A DNA stretch of 64,000 bases from Simonsiella muelleri ATCC 29453 (GCF_002951835.1 NZ_CP019448.1:372001-436000), one strand, 5' to 3'; shown: positions 33,444 to 43,951, counted from the first letter of the stretch. Translations and numbers: made by a program. The notes: a model not told the origin generated them from the letters alone.

Positions 33444-34316
33444 ATGAAAATTCAATATATTAGAAAATTAGTTAAACAAGCTTTATCCGTGTTAAGACGC
33501 TTGGACGCGATTTTGCCTCCTGAATTAACCGAACCTGATTGGGCGAACAGCATTGCGTTTCGTTGGCAAAAAATGGGCAATGCGGGTGTATTGCAAGGTT
33601 TACCACGTCCGCACACGTTTCCGTTATCACGTTTGGCGGCGGTGGGTACGCAAATGGATAAATTAATTCGCAATACCGAACAATTTTTGTCGGGGCGACC
33701 AGCTAATAATGTGCTATTGACAGGGGCGCGTGGTACAGGAAAATCTTCACTTATCAAAGCATTATTGCACGAATATGCGGAACGTGGTTTGCGCCTGATT
33801 GAAGTAGACAAACACGATTTAGCGACTTTACCAGTGTTATTGATTTTGTTAGCAGAGCGTTCGGAAAAATTCATTGTGTTTTGTGATGATTTGTCTTTTG
33901 AAGATGGCGAAGATGGTTACAAAGCTTTGAAAACCGCATTAGATGGCAGTTTGTCGCGCCGTGCGGATAATGTGCTGGTGTACGCGACTTCCAATCGCCG
34001 CCACCTGATGCCCGAATACATGGCGGACAATGTTGGCAACGCTGGCGAAGTTCATCCAAAAGAAGCGGTGGAAGAAAAAGTGTCGTTGTCCGACCGATTT
34101 GGTTTGTGGTTAAGTTTTTATCCTTTTGACCAAAATGATTATTTGGCGGCGGTCGAGAATTGGTTGGCGGATTTCAAATTGCCGTTAGATGAAAAAGCGC
34201 GTCATGCGGCGTTGAATTGGGCGCAGATGCGTGGTAGTCGTTCGGGGCGGACGGCATACCAATTTGCTTGCGATTGGGCAGGTAGGTTGCCTGAAGAGCG
34301 TGAAGTATTTTTGTAA
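33444..34316 (+). CDS. DUF815-family AAA+ ATPase
   Basis: Cytoplasmic P-loop ATPase of 290 residues with Walker A GARGTGKSS, Walker B IVFCDDLSF, and a sensor region VYATSNRRHLMP. Members of this family are widespread in proteobacteria and their role is not known. The stop codon TAA (34314-34316) shares its last base with the start of a 72-bp MITE-like repeat, so that repeat may terminate the transcript. Confidence 0.85.
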   Translation: MKIQYIRKLVKQALSVLRRLDAILPPELTEPDWANSIAFRWQKMGNAGVLQGLPRPHTFPLSRLAAVGTQMDKLIRNTEQFLSGRPANNVLLTGARGTGKSSLIKALLHEYAERGLRLIEVDKHDLATLPVLLILLAERSEKFIVFCDDLSFEDGEDGYKALKTALDGSLSRRADNVLVYATSNRRHLMPEYMADNVGNAGEVHPKEAVEEKVSLSDRFGLWLSFYPFDQNDYLAAVENWLADFKLPLDEKARHAALNWAQMRGSRSGRTAYQFACDWAGRLPEEREVFL

Positions 34317-34387
34317 GAACCTGTATTCACAGCCAACGTGAAATGGATTTTTGTTTCAGTTGGTGCGAAGCTGTGAATACAGGTTCT
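34316..34387. repeat. MITE-like element with 18-bp perfect inverted ends
   Basis: AGAACCTGTATTCACAGC (34316-34333) and its exact complement GCTGTGAATACAGGTTCT (34370-34387) enclose 36 bases. The interior, read on the minus strand (TTCGCACCAACTG, AAAAATC, ACGTTGGCTG), matches the right end of the larger element at 49252-49414, so this is probably an internally deleted copy. It forms a strong hairpin between the DUF815 gene and the decayed RNA-repair region. Confidence 0.85.
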
Positions 34388-34644
34388 AAGAATCACAAGT
34401 GTTGTTTACACATTTATTGAAAAAACAATCCTCAAGCCATTCGTGTGGCGTAAAGAGTTTTTTCTTATCCAAAGCAGAATGTGGTTTTTGGACGAAAAGT
34501 CGGACAAAACTTCACAATATTGCGGTGCGAAAAATGCAAATCCGATGTAAAAAAGATTTTCCCCATTTTTAATTTTTCCGTAGAAATGCTTGAATAAATT
34601 TAATTTTATCCAATTGCGTCAATTGATTAAACGTTTGTTTATGT
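34388..34644 (-). pseudogene. RNA-ligase C-terminal tail and 5' stub of a metallophosphoesterase (decayed copy)
   Basis: On the minus strand 34644-34482 is nearly identical (7 differences in 163 bases by eye) to 49692-49854. It begins with codons HKQTFNQLTQLDKIKFIQAF ending in a stop, the end of an upstream gene. Then an ATG at 34564-34566 opens the phosphoesterase N-terminus (IFFTSDLHFSHRNIVKF). Similarity stops abruptly at 34482, after about 28 codons. The last stretch, 34481-34388, stays open in one frame (ALDKKKLFTPHEWLEDCF) and stops at the edge of the MITE; I do not recognise it. Confidence 0.8.
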
Positions 34645-34866
34645 TGTCGCCACTTCCACTACGCCAATCAACGTTTTACCGAAATTTTCGCGGATAATAT
34701 GCACATCAGATGGATCACAAATCTCAAATAAAAATGTATGATTGGGATAATCATGAAAAATATTTTCATATTTAAAACAATGAGTTTCTACCATTTTTGC
34801 AAAATCGCTGTCCAGTGAACCTGTGGTGGAAAACAGCGTTTTACCGTCAAAATCTGCTCCATAGCT
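34639..34866 (-). pseudogene. Fragment of a T4 Rnl1-like RNA ligase
   Basis: Reads DGKTLFSTTGSLDSDFAKM, then YPNHTFLFEICDPSDVHI. These align with the middle of T4 RNA ligase 1 (the DGDEILFKSKGS and FTANFEF region), which contributes to the nucleotidyltransferase core. The N-terminal part with the adenylated lysine motif is missing, cut at an uptake sequence at about 34877-34891. The frame ends early at 34639, one base out of phase with the ligase tail that follows. So the gene has lost its start, an internal piece and its frame. It directly follows the kinase gene on the same strand. Confidence 0.7.
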
Positions 34867-34876
34867 TGGGTGGTTT

Positions 34877-35404
34877 TCAGGCAGCCTGAAATTTTTCCAT
34901 TTCATCAATTTCGGCTTGCTGTTCGGCAGAAATTGGGCAAGTGGCTGGAACATGAATTTCATTTCTCACACGATTTTGATTTAAACGATGATACGCCGCC
35001 AAAACTTCGTGTTCTGGCACACGATGCAAATTCGGATAAAAATTGTGTAAACGATAAACTTCTGTTTTAAAACCATATTTATTTGCCAAATCCAATAATG
35101 TTCGACAAGCATTGGCTTTTTGGTTGGTGTTGGAATTGATGATTAAAATGTTGGTTGTTTGGTTCTGTTGTCCGAATTTCAGTGCATTTTTTAGCGTTGC
35201 CATGCCTTTTTGTTGTGCAGCGGCTAGTTTTTCGGTGTTAAATTGGTACATACCATTTGCATCAGTTAATTCTTTATCGTTTTCAATATGATAAATTTTT
35301 GCTTGCGGATAAGCATTTTGGAATTCAGCAATTTTTTCGCTGGCGAATGTGGATTTTCCAGAGCCTTGATGTCCACGTAATAAAATAAATTTTTGCATTT
35401 TCAT
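34877..35404 (-). CDS. P-loop kinase, T4 polynucleotide-kinase-like (AAA_33)
   Basis: A 175-residue P-loop kinase: FILLRGHQGSGKSTFASEKI is the nucleotide loop, the lid region includes NKYGFKTEVYRLHNFYPNLH, and NILIINSNTNQKANACRTL carries the phosphotransfer segment. The nearest types are 5'-kinases of RNA repair, and the adjacent RNA-ligase and phosphoesterase remnants support that reading. The last codons (KFQAA and TGA) are supplied by an uptake sequence at the 3' end, so the natural C-terminus may have been replaced. ATG 35402-35404 or 35396-35398 could be the start. It seems intact and may still be expressed. Confidence 0.75.
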   Translation of the reverse strand: MKMQKFILLRGHQGSGKSTFASEKIAEFQNAYPQAKIYHIENDKELTDANGMYQFNTEKLAAAQQKGMATLKNALKFGQQNQTTNILIINSNTNQKANACRTLLDLANKYGFKTEVYRLHNFYPNLHRVPEHEVLAAYHRLNQNRVRNEIHVPATCPISAEQQAEIDEMEKFQAA

Positions 35405-35560
35405 CTTTCTGTTTTTGATGTCTTTTAAAGTTCAGGCTGCCTGAAAAATATAGTCGTTTCAGGATAATACGACCGAGACTGCCTAAGCAAGCTGATAATG
35501 CTATCATAAAAAGGTTTTGATACAAATTTGGATGAATATGGAAAAAATTTCCTAGTAAAT

Positions 35561-35591
35561 CAGGCAGCCTAAAGTCACTTCAGGCTGCCTG
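35561..35591 (-). terminator. Terminator of the outer-membrane protein gene
   Basis: CAGGCAGCCT (35561-35570) pairs with AGGCTGCCTG (35582-35591); two uptake sequences in inverted arrangement just after the stop of the barrel protein gene. Confidence 0.6.
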
Positions 35592-35626
35592 TTATTAATT
35601 ATTTCAATATTTGTCTATTCAATTAA

Positions 35627-36853
35627 TTAACGGAAATTGTATTGTATACCCACACCAACGTAGTGTTTACCTTTAGCAGTGTACGTATGACCATTGTGAT
35701 CGTAATTTTTCTTGAAATAATGGTCGTAATCACCACGAACCGCTAATTTATCATTCAGGTTATAAGTCGCACCAATACCAGCAGTAGCACGAGCAAACGT
35801 ACCTTTTTGACCTTTTAATTTGTTTTTAACTGCACCATTTACACTATTCAAACCAGATTGCACTGTTGAATTAATGAGATTTGGCGAACTATTGCTGCTT
35901 TGACCACCTGTTACTTCTTCAATTTTCATGGTTGTACCAGCAACGCCACCTTTGGCAAATAAGCGGAATTTATCAGTCAAATTTTTACCCAAAGTTAAAC
36001 GTGCACCGTAGGTGTGCTGTTGAGTCTCATTCACATAATTTTGTGTACCAGCAATCCAACCTTTATCAACAGCTGTTTTTAAATCTGAATTAGTTGTATT
36101 ACCCAAATAAGCAGTAGAATCAAATTTGTGTGGAGCAGAGCCAGTATAGAATAATTCAGCACCCAACCAGTCATTAAACTGAGTACCAAAACCTACTTGA
36201 CCAGCAAAACGTGTATCATTATCATTAGATACGCCATAAATATTTTGTGGACCTGCATAAGTTGCTTTCGTACCTGCACGCAATGCACCTAATGTACCGA
36301 ATACATATGGTTTCGCAGCAAATGCAGGCGCAGCAGGCGCAACAACAGGTGCAACTTCTTCTTCAACTGTAGAAACTGGCGCAGATGCAACGGGTGCACT
36401 TACCAATGCTACTGGACGTGGTGCGCTACCAGAGAACCAGTTATCACATTGTGCCATGGTAATACGAACCGCACTGCCTGATTTATCTGTGTACACATTC
36501 ACAGGCATTTCAGGGCTAAATGGAATGAATTTGCCTTGCAAAACAGTGGAAACACCTTCACGACCCATGCGTCGACCCACGCCCACATCACAAGCACCAC
36601 GCGCATATTGTTCGCCCATGTCTTTTAAAGTGGCGGTTTGTACTTTGACCTCGCCTTTGCGTTTCAAAGGAGCTTTATGTGTGAATGGCGTGTAGAAACG
36701 AGCAGTCCCCGAAGCAACGGCAGCATCACACTCGGCTGCCGTGTCGTAACCCACGTTACCGTGCGCGTCAGTAACCATATCTGCTTTAGCAGTCATTGAT
36801 ACAAATAATGCGCTTAAAACAGCGACAGTTGATAGAATTTTTATGGCTTTCAT
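35627..36853 (-). CDS. Outer-membrane beta-barrel protein with extra periplasmic/surface domain
   Basis: A 408-residue secreted protein. The signal peptide ends near AKA (ILSTVAVLSALFVSMTAKA). Then comes an N-terminal domain of about 120 residues with three cysteines (AAECDAAV, GACDVGVG, MAQCDNWF), a Pro/Ala/Val-rich linker (about 145-180), and a C-terminal barrel of the OmpA/Opa-like eight-strand type (YVFGTLGALRAGTKATYAG at the start, KHYVGVGIQYNF at the end, with the terminal Phe-Arg). I start at ATG 36851-36853, the first residue of a standard signal peptide; five further codons are open upstream. I cannot name the family of the N-terminal domain. Confidence 0.8.
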   Translation of the reverse strand: MKAIKILSTVAVLSALFVSMTAKADMVTDAHGNVGYDTAAECDAAVASGTARFYTPFTHKAPLKRKGEVKVQTATLKDMGEQYARGACDVGVGRRMGREGVSTVLQGKFIPFSPEMPVNVYTDKSGSAVRITMAQCDNWFSGSAPRPVALVSAPVASAPVSTVEEEVAPVVAPAAPAFAAKPYVFGTLGALRAGTKATYAGPQNIYGVSNDNDTRFAGQVGFGTQFNDWLGAELFYTGSAPHKFDSTAYLGNTTNSDLKTAVDKGWIAGTQNYVNETQQHTYGARLTLGKNLTDKFRLFAKGGVAGTTMKIEEVTGGQSSNSSPNLINSTVQSGLNSVNGAVKNKLKGQKGTFARATAGIGATYNLNDKLAVRGDYDHYFKKNYDHNGHTYTAKGKHYVGVGIQYNFR

Positions 36854-37194
36854 GCTTGTTACTTTCATGTGTTTAGAAGAATAGCTTTATTTTAACCGAA
36901 TATTACATCAATTGAATAGCCCAAATTTATTAATTCTGTATCTCTATTTAGCTAAATCAATTTATTCTATATAAAAAACAATATATTAATATATATCAAT
37001 AATTTTGTTGTTTTTTTACATTTTGATGCTTTTTGCCGAAGTAAGTTGATTTATGTAGGTCAAAACCTTTGTAAAAAACCTATTTTCAGCTAAAACAAGA
37101 AATTAAAATTATTATATATCAATTAGATAAAATTTTAAAAATTTCCATTTTTGAAAGCTTGACAAAGGTCTTGACTGAAAATGAATGACTGAAT
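36854..37194. other. AT-rich intergenic region
   Basis: About 340 bases between two minus-strand secreted-protein genes. Very AT-rich from 36900 to 37160, consistent with a promoter region for the barrel protein. No uptake sequence, hairpin or open frame that I can support. Confidence 0.4.
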
Positions 37195-37671
37195 CTACCG
37201 TGAAATTTCCATAACAAATGTATCTTTATCTTCCACTCCTGCAGACGTAACCACGCCGCGTTTCGTATCCACAAAATAATAATTTCCACCCACATCGCCA
37301 CAATTCCATGCCGCAATCTGATAGGTTTGATTCGGCTTGAACCACTTGGCAGCACTGCGCGAAAAATCTGCATAATCAATAAATTCAGGCTCTTGGCTAA
37401 ACCCCAATACTTCGGGCATTTGTTCGGCTAAATCTTCAGCAATCTCGCTGCCTGTCGCTTCCGAAAATGTGAGTGTCTCAAATTTACCACAGCGCGAATG
37501 AGGACGTTGTGTACCATCGCGTTCCTCAATGTCAATTGTCTCTGGAAGACGTTCGGATGCAGGTGCGGCAGCATCGTAACGCCATTCGCCGTAAAAATTC
37601 TCCTGATTCAACGCCCAAGCGGACAATGATGCTGTTAATAAAAATGTTGCCAAAATAATAGGTTGTTTCAT
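37195..37671 (-). CDS. Small secreted protein of unknown function
   Basis: 158 residues with a clear signal peptide (PIILATFLLTASLSAWA, cleavage after AWA). The mature part is acidic, with two cysteines (HSRCGKFETL and AAWNCGDVGGNYY) that could form a disulphide. The C-terminal half (TYQIAAWNCGDVGGNYYFVD) looks like a small beta-structure. I do not recognise a family. It is followed by an AT-rich gap and preceded by the sucB terminator. Confidence 0.7.
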   Translation of the reverse strand: MKQPIILATFLLTASLSAWALNQENFYGEWRYDAAAPASERLPETIDIEERDGTQRPHSRCGKFETLTFSEATGSEIAEDLAEQMPEVLGFSQEPEFIDYADFSRSAAKWFKPNQTYQIAAWNCGDVGGNYYFVDTKRGVVTSAGVEDKDTFVMEISR

Positions 37672-37693
37672 GTTAAATTCCTTTTCAAGCGAT

Positions 37694-37736
37694 AAAGGCT
37701 GCCTGAAAACAGAAATTCTCTTTTCAGGCAGCCTTT
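37694..37736 (-). terminator. sucAB terminator
   Basis: AAAGGCTGCCTGAAAA (37694-37709) and TTTTCAGGCAGCCTTT (37721-37736) are a perfect 16-base inverted repeat with an 11-base loop, made of two uptake sequences after sucB. Confidence 0.85.
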
Positions 37737-37754
37737 ATTTTATTGATTAATTCA

Positions 37755-38936
37755 TTATACGTCCAATAATAAACGTGCTGGATCTTCCAGTAAGTCTTTG
37801 ATTGTTACCAAGGTCAATACAGCTTCACGACCATCAATAATGCGGTGATCGTATGACAACGCCAAGTACATCATTGGGCGAATGACGATTTCACCATTTT
37901 CCACAACAGCGCGCTCTTTAGTAGCGTGCATACCCAAAATAGCAGATTGTGGCGGATTGATGATTGGCGTGGACATCATTGAACCAAATGTACCGCCATT
38001 GGTGATGCTAAATGTGCCACCCGTCAAATCTTCAATGGCAATTTTGCCATCTTTGGCTTTTTTGGCATAATCAGCAATGGCTTTTTCAATATCAGCAAGA
38101 CTCATTTGGTCAGCATCGCGCAAGATTGGCACAACCAAACCGCGTGGCGAACCAATCGCAATACCAATATCAAAATAACCATGATAAACAATGTCGTTGC
38201 CATCAACAGACGCATTAACAACAGGGAATTTTTTCAACGCAGCCACTGCAGCTTTCACAAAGAAAGACATAAAGCCCAATTTGATGCCATGTTCTTTTTC
38301 AAATTTTTCTTTATATTTGGCGCGTAAATCCATAATGGGTTTCATGTTCAATTCGTTGAACGTGGTCAAAATGGCATTTTCTTGTTGTGATGCTAACAAG
38401 CGTTCTGCCACGCGTGCGCGCAAACGACTCATCGGCACACGTTCTTCTACGCGGTTACCTGTCGCAATTTTGGCTACAGTAGGCGCAGATTGAGTAGGCG
38501 CAGCCACAGAGGCAGCCTGAACATCTTCTTTCAACACACGACCATCACGACCCGAACCTTGTACGTTATTTAAATCTACGCCTTTTTCGGCTGCCAATTT
38601 AGCAGCAGCAGGCATAGCAACGTTGTTGCTGGCGGTAGATTGCGGTTGAGTGGCAGCGGCTTGCGCTACAGCTTGCGGTGCAGCGGCAGATGCGGTGGCT
38701 GCTGTATCAATTTTTGCCAATAATTGTTGTGTTGTAACCACTTCACCATCTTTAACGATGATTTCCACCAACACACCAGCTTGTGGCGCAGGCACTTCCA
38801 ACACCACTTTATCGGTTTCAATATCCACCAATACTTCATCGCGAGCCACAGAATCGCCCACTTTTTTGTGCCATGATAATAAAGTGCCTTCAGTAATACT
38901 TTCAGCAAATACAGGAACGTTTACTTCTACAATCAT
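37755..38936 (-). CDS. sucB: SucB, dihydrolipoyllysine succinyltransferase (E2 of 2-oxoglutarate dehydrogenase)
   Basis: E2 core of the oxoglutarate dehydrogenase complex. 393 residues: one lipoyl domain with the lipoylated lysine in [15 protein letters not shown], an Ala/Gln-rich linker, a peripheral-subunit-binding domain ([20 protein letters not shown]), and the catalytic domain ending in [14 protein letters not shown] with the active-site His/Asp. Start ATG 38934-38936 has GGAG six bases upstream. The start overlaps the sucA stop (ATGA), implying translational coupling. Confidence 0.95.
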   Translation of the reverse strand: MIVEVNVPVFAESITEGTLLSWHKKVGDSVARDEVLVDIETDKVVLEVPAPQAGVLVEIIVKDGEVVTTQQLLAKIDTAATASAAAPQAVAQAAATQPQSTASNNVAMPAAAKLAAEKGVDLNNVQGSGRDGRVLKEDVQAASVAAPTQSAPTVAKIATGNRVEERVPMSRLRARVAERLLASQQENAILTTFNELNMKPIMDLRAKYKEKFEKEHGIKLGFMSFFVKAAVAALKKFPVVNASVDGNDIVYHGYFDIGIAIGSPRGLVVPILRDADQMSLADIEKAIADYAKKAKDGKIAIEDLTGGTFSITNGGTFGSMMSTPIINPPQSAILGMHATKERAVVENGEIVIRPMMYLALSYDHRIIDGREAVLTLVTIKDLLEDPARLLLDV

Positions 38937-41900
38937 TTGATTCTCCAAACAAAGTTTGCATTTCCACTAGAAAAACTATTTTTCTTTTCGGTGTTTGCGG
39001 TTTCAGGGGCTACTTTGGCATTGTCTGATTCTGCAGAAGAATCAGCGTCATCAGAAACAATGCTAATTTCAATATTTTCAGGAATATGCGTGCTGGCATT
39101 CAAAATACCCACGCCCTCATCAGCGGTATTTTGTGGTTCAGATGCCTCCACAACAATTTCCGCATCAACAACAGAAGTATCAACAATGCTTGGCGCAACA
39201 TGAACTTGCGCTTCAGGCTTTTTTGTTACTTTGGCATCAATCACTTCAATTTTTACAGTTGGTGTAGAATCCGCCATGATGGTTTCCTCAGCTTCCACTT
39301 TGGTCTCTGGTGCAGGATTCACTTCAATGGTTTCTGCCACTTCAATCTTAACGGCTGCCTGAACAGTTTTTGTAGGGGTGCTACTAATATCTAAGGCATC
39401 GTTAATTAACTGTGCCAATTGAGCATTGTGTTTGCTAGCATAACCCACCGCAGGTGATGCGCTAGCTGGACGACCTGCATACAATACTTTTTGCCCATCT
39501 TTTGCCAATGCTTCCAAACGATGGCGTGTTTGATACCAAGCACCTTGATTTTTCGGTTCTTCTTGCGCCCATACCAATTCGGTTGCATTGGGATATTTTG
39601 CCAATTCTGTTTCCGCTTCTGCATAAGGGAACGGATACAATTGTTCCACACGCACAATCGCGATTTCATCACTCAATTCACGCTCTTGACGTGCTTTGGC
39701 TAAATCATAGTACACTTGACCCGCACACAAAATCACACGTTTCACATTGTCATGATTTTCACGTTCCGCCACATCGCCAATCACTGGGCGGAAAGTTGTG
39801 CTTTCCAAAAAGTCAGACAATGGGCTGGTAGCTTCTTTGAAACGCAACAAGCGTTTAGACATGAAAATAACCAGCGGTTTACGATACGAACGTAAAGTTT
39901 GACGACGCAGAACATGGAACATTTGTGCGGCTTCAGATGGCATAATCACTTGCATATTGTGTTCTGAGCACAATTGCAGCCAGCGTTCCAAACGTGCTGA
40001 TGAATGTTCTGGACCTTGACCATCATAACCATGCGGCAAAATAGTGGTTAAACCACACAAACGCCCCCATTTGGTTTCGCCAGATGAAATAAATTGATCA
40101 ATAACCACTTGTGCGCCATTGGCAAAATCACCAAATTGTGCTTCCCAAATTGTCAAATAATCAGGTGCAGAACATGCGTAGCCATACTCGTAAGCCATCA
40201 CGGCTTCTTCGTTCAAAATGGAATCAATCACAGTAAAATTGGCTTGATTTTCAGCCATATGCTGCAATGGAATATACAACCCCTTGTCAGATTGCTGCTC
40301 TTTGCGATTGGTGTCGTGCAACACTGCATGGCGATGTGAGAATGTACCGCGTCCAGAGTCTTCGCCTGAAATACGAACACCTGTACCATTGGTTACCATG
40401 CTGGCGTAAGCGATGGTTTCTGCCATTCCCCAATCCACATTTTGCGCACCCGCTGCCATGTCTTGACGCTGTTGAATCACGCGTTTGGCGGTTTTGTGCA
40501 AACCAAAATCTTCGGGGATGGCCGTGAATTTTTCAGCCAGCCTAGCAATGTCAGCAGCAGGCAAACCACTTTCTACTTTTTCACGCCAATCATTGCCGTT
40601 GTATTTTTCCCAGTTTACGCGGTGTTTGCGTTCATAATCGGTCAAACGAGTACGCTCAACGTGTTCACCTTTGTCCAGCGCATCACGATAAGCTTGTACG
40701 TAACCATCTGCATCAGCTGCAGTAATCACATTTTCGGAAATCAATTTATCCGCATAAACCGCACGTGTACCTTTATGCTGCGACACAGCACGATACATCA
40801 AAGGTTGTGTCAAAGTTGGGTCATCGCCTTCGTTGTGTCCCAATTTACGGAAACACACCACATCAATAACCACATCTTTATGGAATTGTTTGCGATAATC
40901 TAAGGCAGCCTGAATAACGTAGCACACCGCTTCAGGGTCATCACCATTCACATGAAAAATCGGAGCATCAACCATTTTAGCGATGTCGGTACAATACACG
41001 GTTGAACGAGTATCGCGTGTATCTGATGTGGTAAAACCAATTTGGTTATTTACCACGATATGCACTGTGCCGCCAGTTGTGTAACCGCGTGTACGTGACA
41101 TATTGAATGTTGCCTGATTCACGCCTAAACCAATAAATGCGCTATCGCCATGAATCAATACAGGCATCACTTGAGTACGACCGTCTGCACCACGGCGATT
41201 TTGTTTGGCACGTACAGAACCTTCCACCACTGGATTCACAATTTCCAAATGCGATGGGTTGAACGCCAAAGTAACGTGCATTGCACCTTGTTTGGTCATG
41301 ATGTCGGAACTAAAACCGTTGTGATATTTCACATCGCCGCTTGGGAATTTGATTTCTTGTTTTCCTTCAAATTCTGCAAATAAATCAGCAGGTTTCTTGC
41401 CTAATGTATTTACCAACACATTCAAACGACCGCGGTGCGCCATGCCGATAACGATTTCTTCCACGCCATCTTTGCCCGCGTTCTGAATCAAATAATTCAA
41501 GCCAGCAATCACACTTTCTCCGCCTTCAACGGAAAAACGTTTTTGTCCGACATATTTGGTATGCAAATAGCGTTCGAGCGTTTCGGCGGCGGTAACTTGT
41601 TTTAAGATTTCGCGTTTTTCGTCTGCGGAAAAATTTGGGGTAGACAAGTCGCGTTCAAAACGGTCACGAATCCATAAACGCTCTTCGCGATTGGCGATGT
41701 GCATATATTCAATACCAATATGCCCACAATACGTTTGTTTTAATTTATTAATGATTTCAGACAAAGGCAATTTATTGTCTGAAGTAGAAAAATCGCCACG
41801 ACCCAAACCAAATTTTAATGTTAAATCTGCATTGCTTAAGCCATGAGCTTCTAAAGACAAACCGTCTAAATTACGCGGTTGTTTCAATTTTAGTGGGTCT

Positions 41901-42229
41901 AAATCGGCAGCGTCTGCGCCTTGAATGCGATACGCTGAAATTAAACGCAACACAGCAATTTGTTTTTGCAGCAATTCTTCATCTACCACACCTGACGCAA
42001 CGGCTGCTGTAGGGCGATGTTGTTTTGCCAATTTCACAAATGCTTCTTGAATCGGATGATGTGCCACATCTTTTGGAATGAAGCCAGCTTGTTGTGCTAA
42101 ATCGCTAAAGTATTGTTTCCAATGTTCATCTACAGAATTAGGGTCGCTTAAGAAGTTTTCGTACAGCTCTTCAATATAAGGAGCGTTTGAGCCGAATAAG
42201 TAGGAAAAATTAAGTTTTTCGTCCATCAT
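38933..42229 (-). CDS. sucA: SucA, 2-oxoglutarate dehydrogenase E1, with a 149-residue C-terminal extension
   Basis: Thiamine-diphosphate-dependent E1 of the oxoglutarate dehydrogenase complex. Residues 1 to about 949 match the full family: N-terminal E2-binding segment [20 protein letters not shown], the TPP site with GDGAFIG-like [17 protein letters not shown], and [17 protein letters not shown]. Family members end around residue 940, shortly after AQLINDALD. Here the frame continues for 149 acidic, Val/Glu/Ala/Thr-rich residues with no recognisable fold (38936 to about 39382), closing right on the sucB start. It may be an expanded disordered tail or the result of stop-codon loss. The start has two consecutive ATG codons. 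Confidence 0.94.
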   Translation of the reverse strand: MMDEKLNFSYLFGSNAPYIEELYENFLSDPNSVDEHWKQYFSDLAQQAGFIPKDVAHHPIQEAFVKLAKQHRPTAAVASGVVDEELLQKQIAVLRLISAYRIQGADAADLDPLKLKQPRNLDGLSLEAHGLSNADLTLKFGLGRGDFSTSDNKLPLSEIINKLKQTYCGHIGIEYMHIANREERLWIRDRFERDLSTPNFSADEKREILKQVTAAETLERYLHTKYVGQKRFSVEGGESVIAGLNYLIQNAGKDGVEEIVIGMAHRGRLNVLVNTLGKKPADLFAEFEGKQEIKFPSGDVKYHNGFSSDIMTKQGAMHVTLAFNPSHLEIVNPVVEGSVRAKQNRRGADGRTQVMPVLIHGDSAFIGLGVNQATFNMSRTRGYTTGGTVHIVVNNQIGFTTSDTRDTRSTVYCTDIAKMVDAPIFHVNGDDPEAVCYVIQAALDYRKQFHKDVVIDVVCFRKLGHNEGDDPTLTQPLMYRAVSQHKGTRAVYADKLISENVITAADADGYVQAYRDALDKGEHVERTRLTDYERKHRVNWEKYNGNDWREKVESGLPAADIARLAEKFTAIPEDFGLHKTAKRVIQQRQDMAAGAQNVDWGMAETIAYASMVTNGTGVRISGEDSGRGTFSHRHAVLHDTNRKEQQSDKGLYIPLQHMAENQANFTVIDSILNEEAVMAYEYGYACSAPDYLTIWEAQFGDFANGAQVVIDQFISSGETKWGRLCGLTTILPHGYDGQGPEHSSARLERWLQLCSEHNMQVIMPSEAAQMFHVLRRQTLRSYRKPLVIFMSKRLLRFKEATSPLSDFLESTTFRPVIGDVAERENHDNVKRVILCAGQVYYDLAKARQERELSDEIAIVRVEQLYPFPYAEAETELAKYPNATELVWAQEEPKNQGAWYQTRHRLEALAKDGQKVLYAGRPASASPAVGYASKHNAQLAQLINDALDISSTPTKTVQAAVKIEVAETIEVNPAPETKVEAEETIMADSTPTVKIEVIDAKVTKKPEAQVHVAPSIVDTSVVDAEIVVEASEPQNTADEGVGILNASTHIPENIEISIVSDDADSSAESDNAKVAPETANTEKKNSFSSGNANFVWRIK

Positions 42230-42301
42230 GGCCGTGCCTTTGTTTTAATAAATGTTGTTGGTCGGTGTGCGGAGGGGGAGTAACCCTATGCAAATGCCTT
42301 T

Positions 42302-42331
42302 ATTTTACTATTTTTGTTAAGAGTTTGTCAG
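42302..42331 (-). promoter_or_regulatory. sucA promoter candidate
   Basis: On the minus strand CTGACA (42326-42331), 18-base spacer, TAAAAT (42302-42307), giving a leader of about 70 bases before sucA. Confidence 0.4.
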
Positions 42332-42460
42332 TTATTTTTTATGAAAAATAATCTTTCAGGCAGCCTGAAAGCCCGATTTTCAAGGGTTACATCACATTTT
42401 GTTACAATCTAAATCTTAATTACAAACACTTTCAGACTGAAAATTCAAATCCAATCAAAA

Positions 42461-43951
42461 TCAAATCGCTTGAACACGAAATGTATAATGCGTTTTTTTC
42501 CATTCTTCGCTTTCTGCAGCCAACGCGGCGGACGTCAGTGGATTTTCATTCAACCAATTTTGCGAAATTTTTAAATAGAAATCATGATTTTGAACACCCA
42601 AAATTGTATTTTCAGGCAGCCTGAAGTCCACACGCGCCCGACATAACAACACCGCCAAACGCAGTGCCAATACCGCATGCCACAACATCGGTTTTTCAGG
42701 CAGCGTGTCTGCCATTTTTTTCAAATCGCCACGTTGTCCAAGCGTGATGTTTGCCAACAAATCTTGTTCAGCGCGTGAAAAACCCGACATATCCGCATTT
42801 GCTAAAATATATGCCGTGTGTTTGTGGTAGCCAGAATGCGCAATGTCAATACCAATTTCGTGCAACATCGCCGCCCAACGTACATAATTTGACCACGTTT
42901 CTAATTCCAATACCTTGAAATTTTTAGATAAATCTGCTAAAAATTTTACCGACAATTCGCCTACGCGTTTGGCTTGATTTTTGCTGACATGATACCGCTC
43001 TTGAAATTGAATGGCGGTTTCTTCACGCATATCAGTATCTAAATTTCGTTCAATAAAATCAAAGAATAAACCATCTCGTAACGCCGCATCTGTGAACTGC
43101 ATTTCTTGGATAGCCAATTCTTCAAATGCTGCCATCATCACCGCCAAACCACCTGCAAACACGTCCAAACGCTCTGGTTTTAAACCATTTAATTTGGCTT
43201 TTTTGGTGCTGCCTGCATCAACGATGCATTTGGCGAGTTCGCGCATGTGGGTTAATGTGATGCCTTGTTCGGCTAATTTTTCTTCTGCGATGACATTGGC
43301 GATGGCTTTTGCTGTGCCTGATGTACCTAATGTAATGTCCCAACCTTGTCGTTTGTAAATTTTGCTGATGCGTTGAATTTCGCTACGCGCTGCGGTGATG
43401 GCAGCCTGAAAATCTTTATCGCTGATTTTATTAGAGAAAAATCTATTAGAATAAGTAACACAACCCAACGGCAGGCTTTCCATCACCACAGGTTGTGCGC
43501 CACTACCGATGATAAATTCAGTTGAACCACCACCGATATCAATAACCAGCATGGCTCGCCCATGATTGGGATAGGTATGCACCACGCCTGTGTAAATCAA
43601 ACGTGCTTCCTCGCGACCTGCAATGATTTCAATGGGAAAACCCAACGCTGCTTCGGCTTGGGGCAAAAATTGTTTGATGTTTTTGGCGACACGAAATGTG
43701 TTGGTGGCAACAGCGCGGACATTTTCGGGCTGAAAACCGCGCAAGCGTTCGCCAAATTGCGCCAAACATTCCAAAGCACGCCGTTGACTGGCTTCATTTA
43801 AATTTTTTTGTGCGTCTAATCCGCCAGCTAATCTAACCATTTGTTTGATGTTCTCAATCACTTGTGGTTGTCCGCCGTTGTTTTGGCAAATTTGCAAACG
43901 AAAACTGTTTGAACCTAAATCAACAGTGGTAAGCGTAGGCAATGGCTTCAT
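42461..43951 (-). CDS. ppx: Ppx/GppA exopolyphosphatase family protein
   Basis: Hydrolyses terminal phosphates of polyphosphate and/or the gamma-phosphate-related group of pppGpp. 496 residues with the ASKHA phosphate motifs TVDLGSNSFRLQI, VIDIGGGSTEFIIG and TLGTSGTAKAIANV, then a C-terminal HD-like helical region with AAMLHEIGIDIAHSGYHKH. An uptake sequence near 42612 is read as FRLPEN. Ppx and GppA cannot be separated by eye; family members in beta-proteobacteria are usually called Ppx. Confidence 0.9.
   Translation of the reverse strand: MKPLPTLTTVDLGSNSFRLQICQNNGGQPQVIENIKQMVRLAGGLDAQKNLNEASQRRALECLAQFGERLRGFQPENVRAVATNTFRVAKNIKQFLPQAEAALGFPIEIIAGREEARLIYTGVVHTYPNHGRAMLVIDIGGGSTEFIIGSGAQPVVMESLPLGCVTYSNRFFSNKISDKDFQAAITAARSEIQRISKIYKRQGWDITLGTSGTAKAIANVIAEEKLAEQGITLTHMRELAKCIVDAGSTKKAKLNGLKPERLDVFAGGLAVMMAAFEELAIQEMQFTDAALRDGLFFDFIERNLDTDMREETAIQFQERYHVSKNQAKRVGELSVKFLADLSKNFKVLELETWSNYVRWAAMLHEIGIDIAHSGYHKHTAYILANADMSGFSRAEQDLLANITLGQRGDLKKMADTLPEKPMLWHAVLALRLAVLLCRARVDFRLPENTILGVQNHDFYLKISQNWLNENPLTSAALAAESEEWKKTHYTFRVQAI

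Noticed and set aside
34639..34962. Intact 107-residue gene
   Set aside because: Its first 30 or so codons are the kinase gene read in another frame; only the later part resembles an RNA ligase, and that part is truncated.
38937..42012. Several plus-strand open frames opposite sucA and sucB
   Set aside because: They mirror the codon structure of the strong minus-strand genes and have no motifs of their own.
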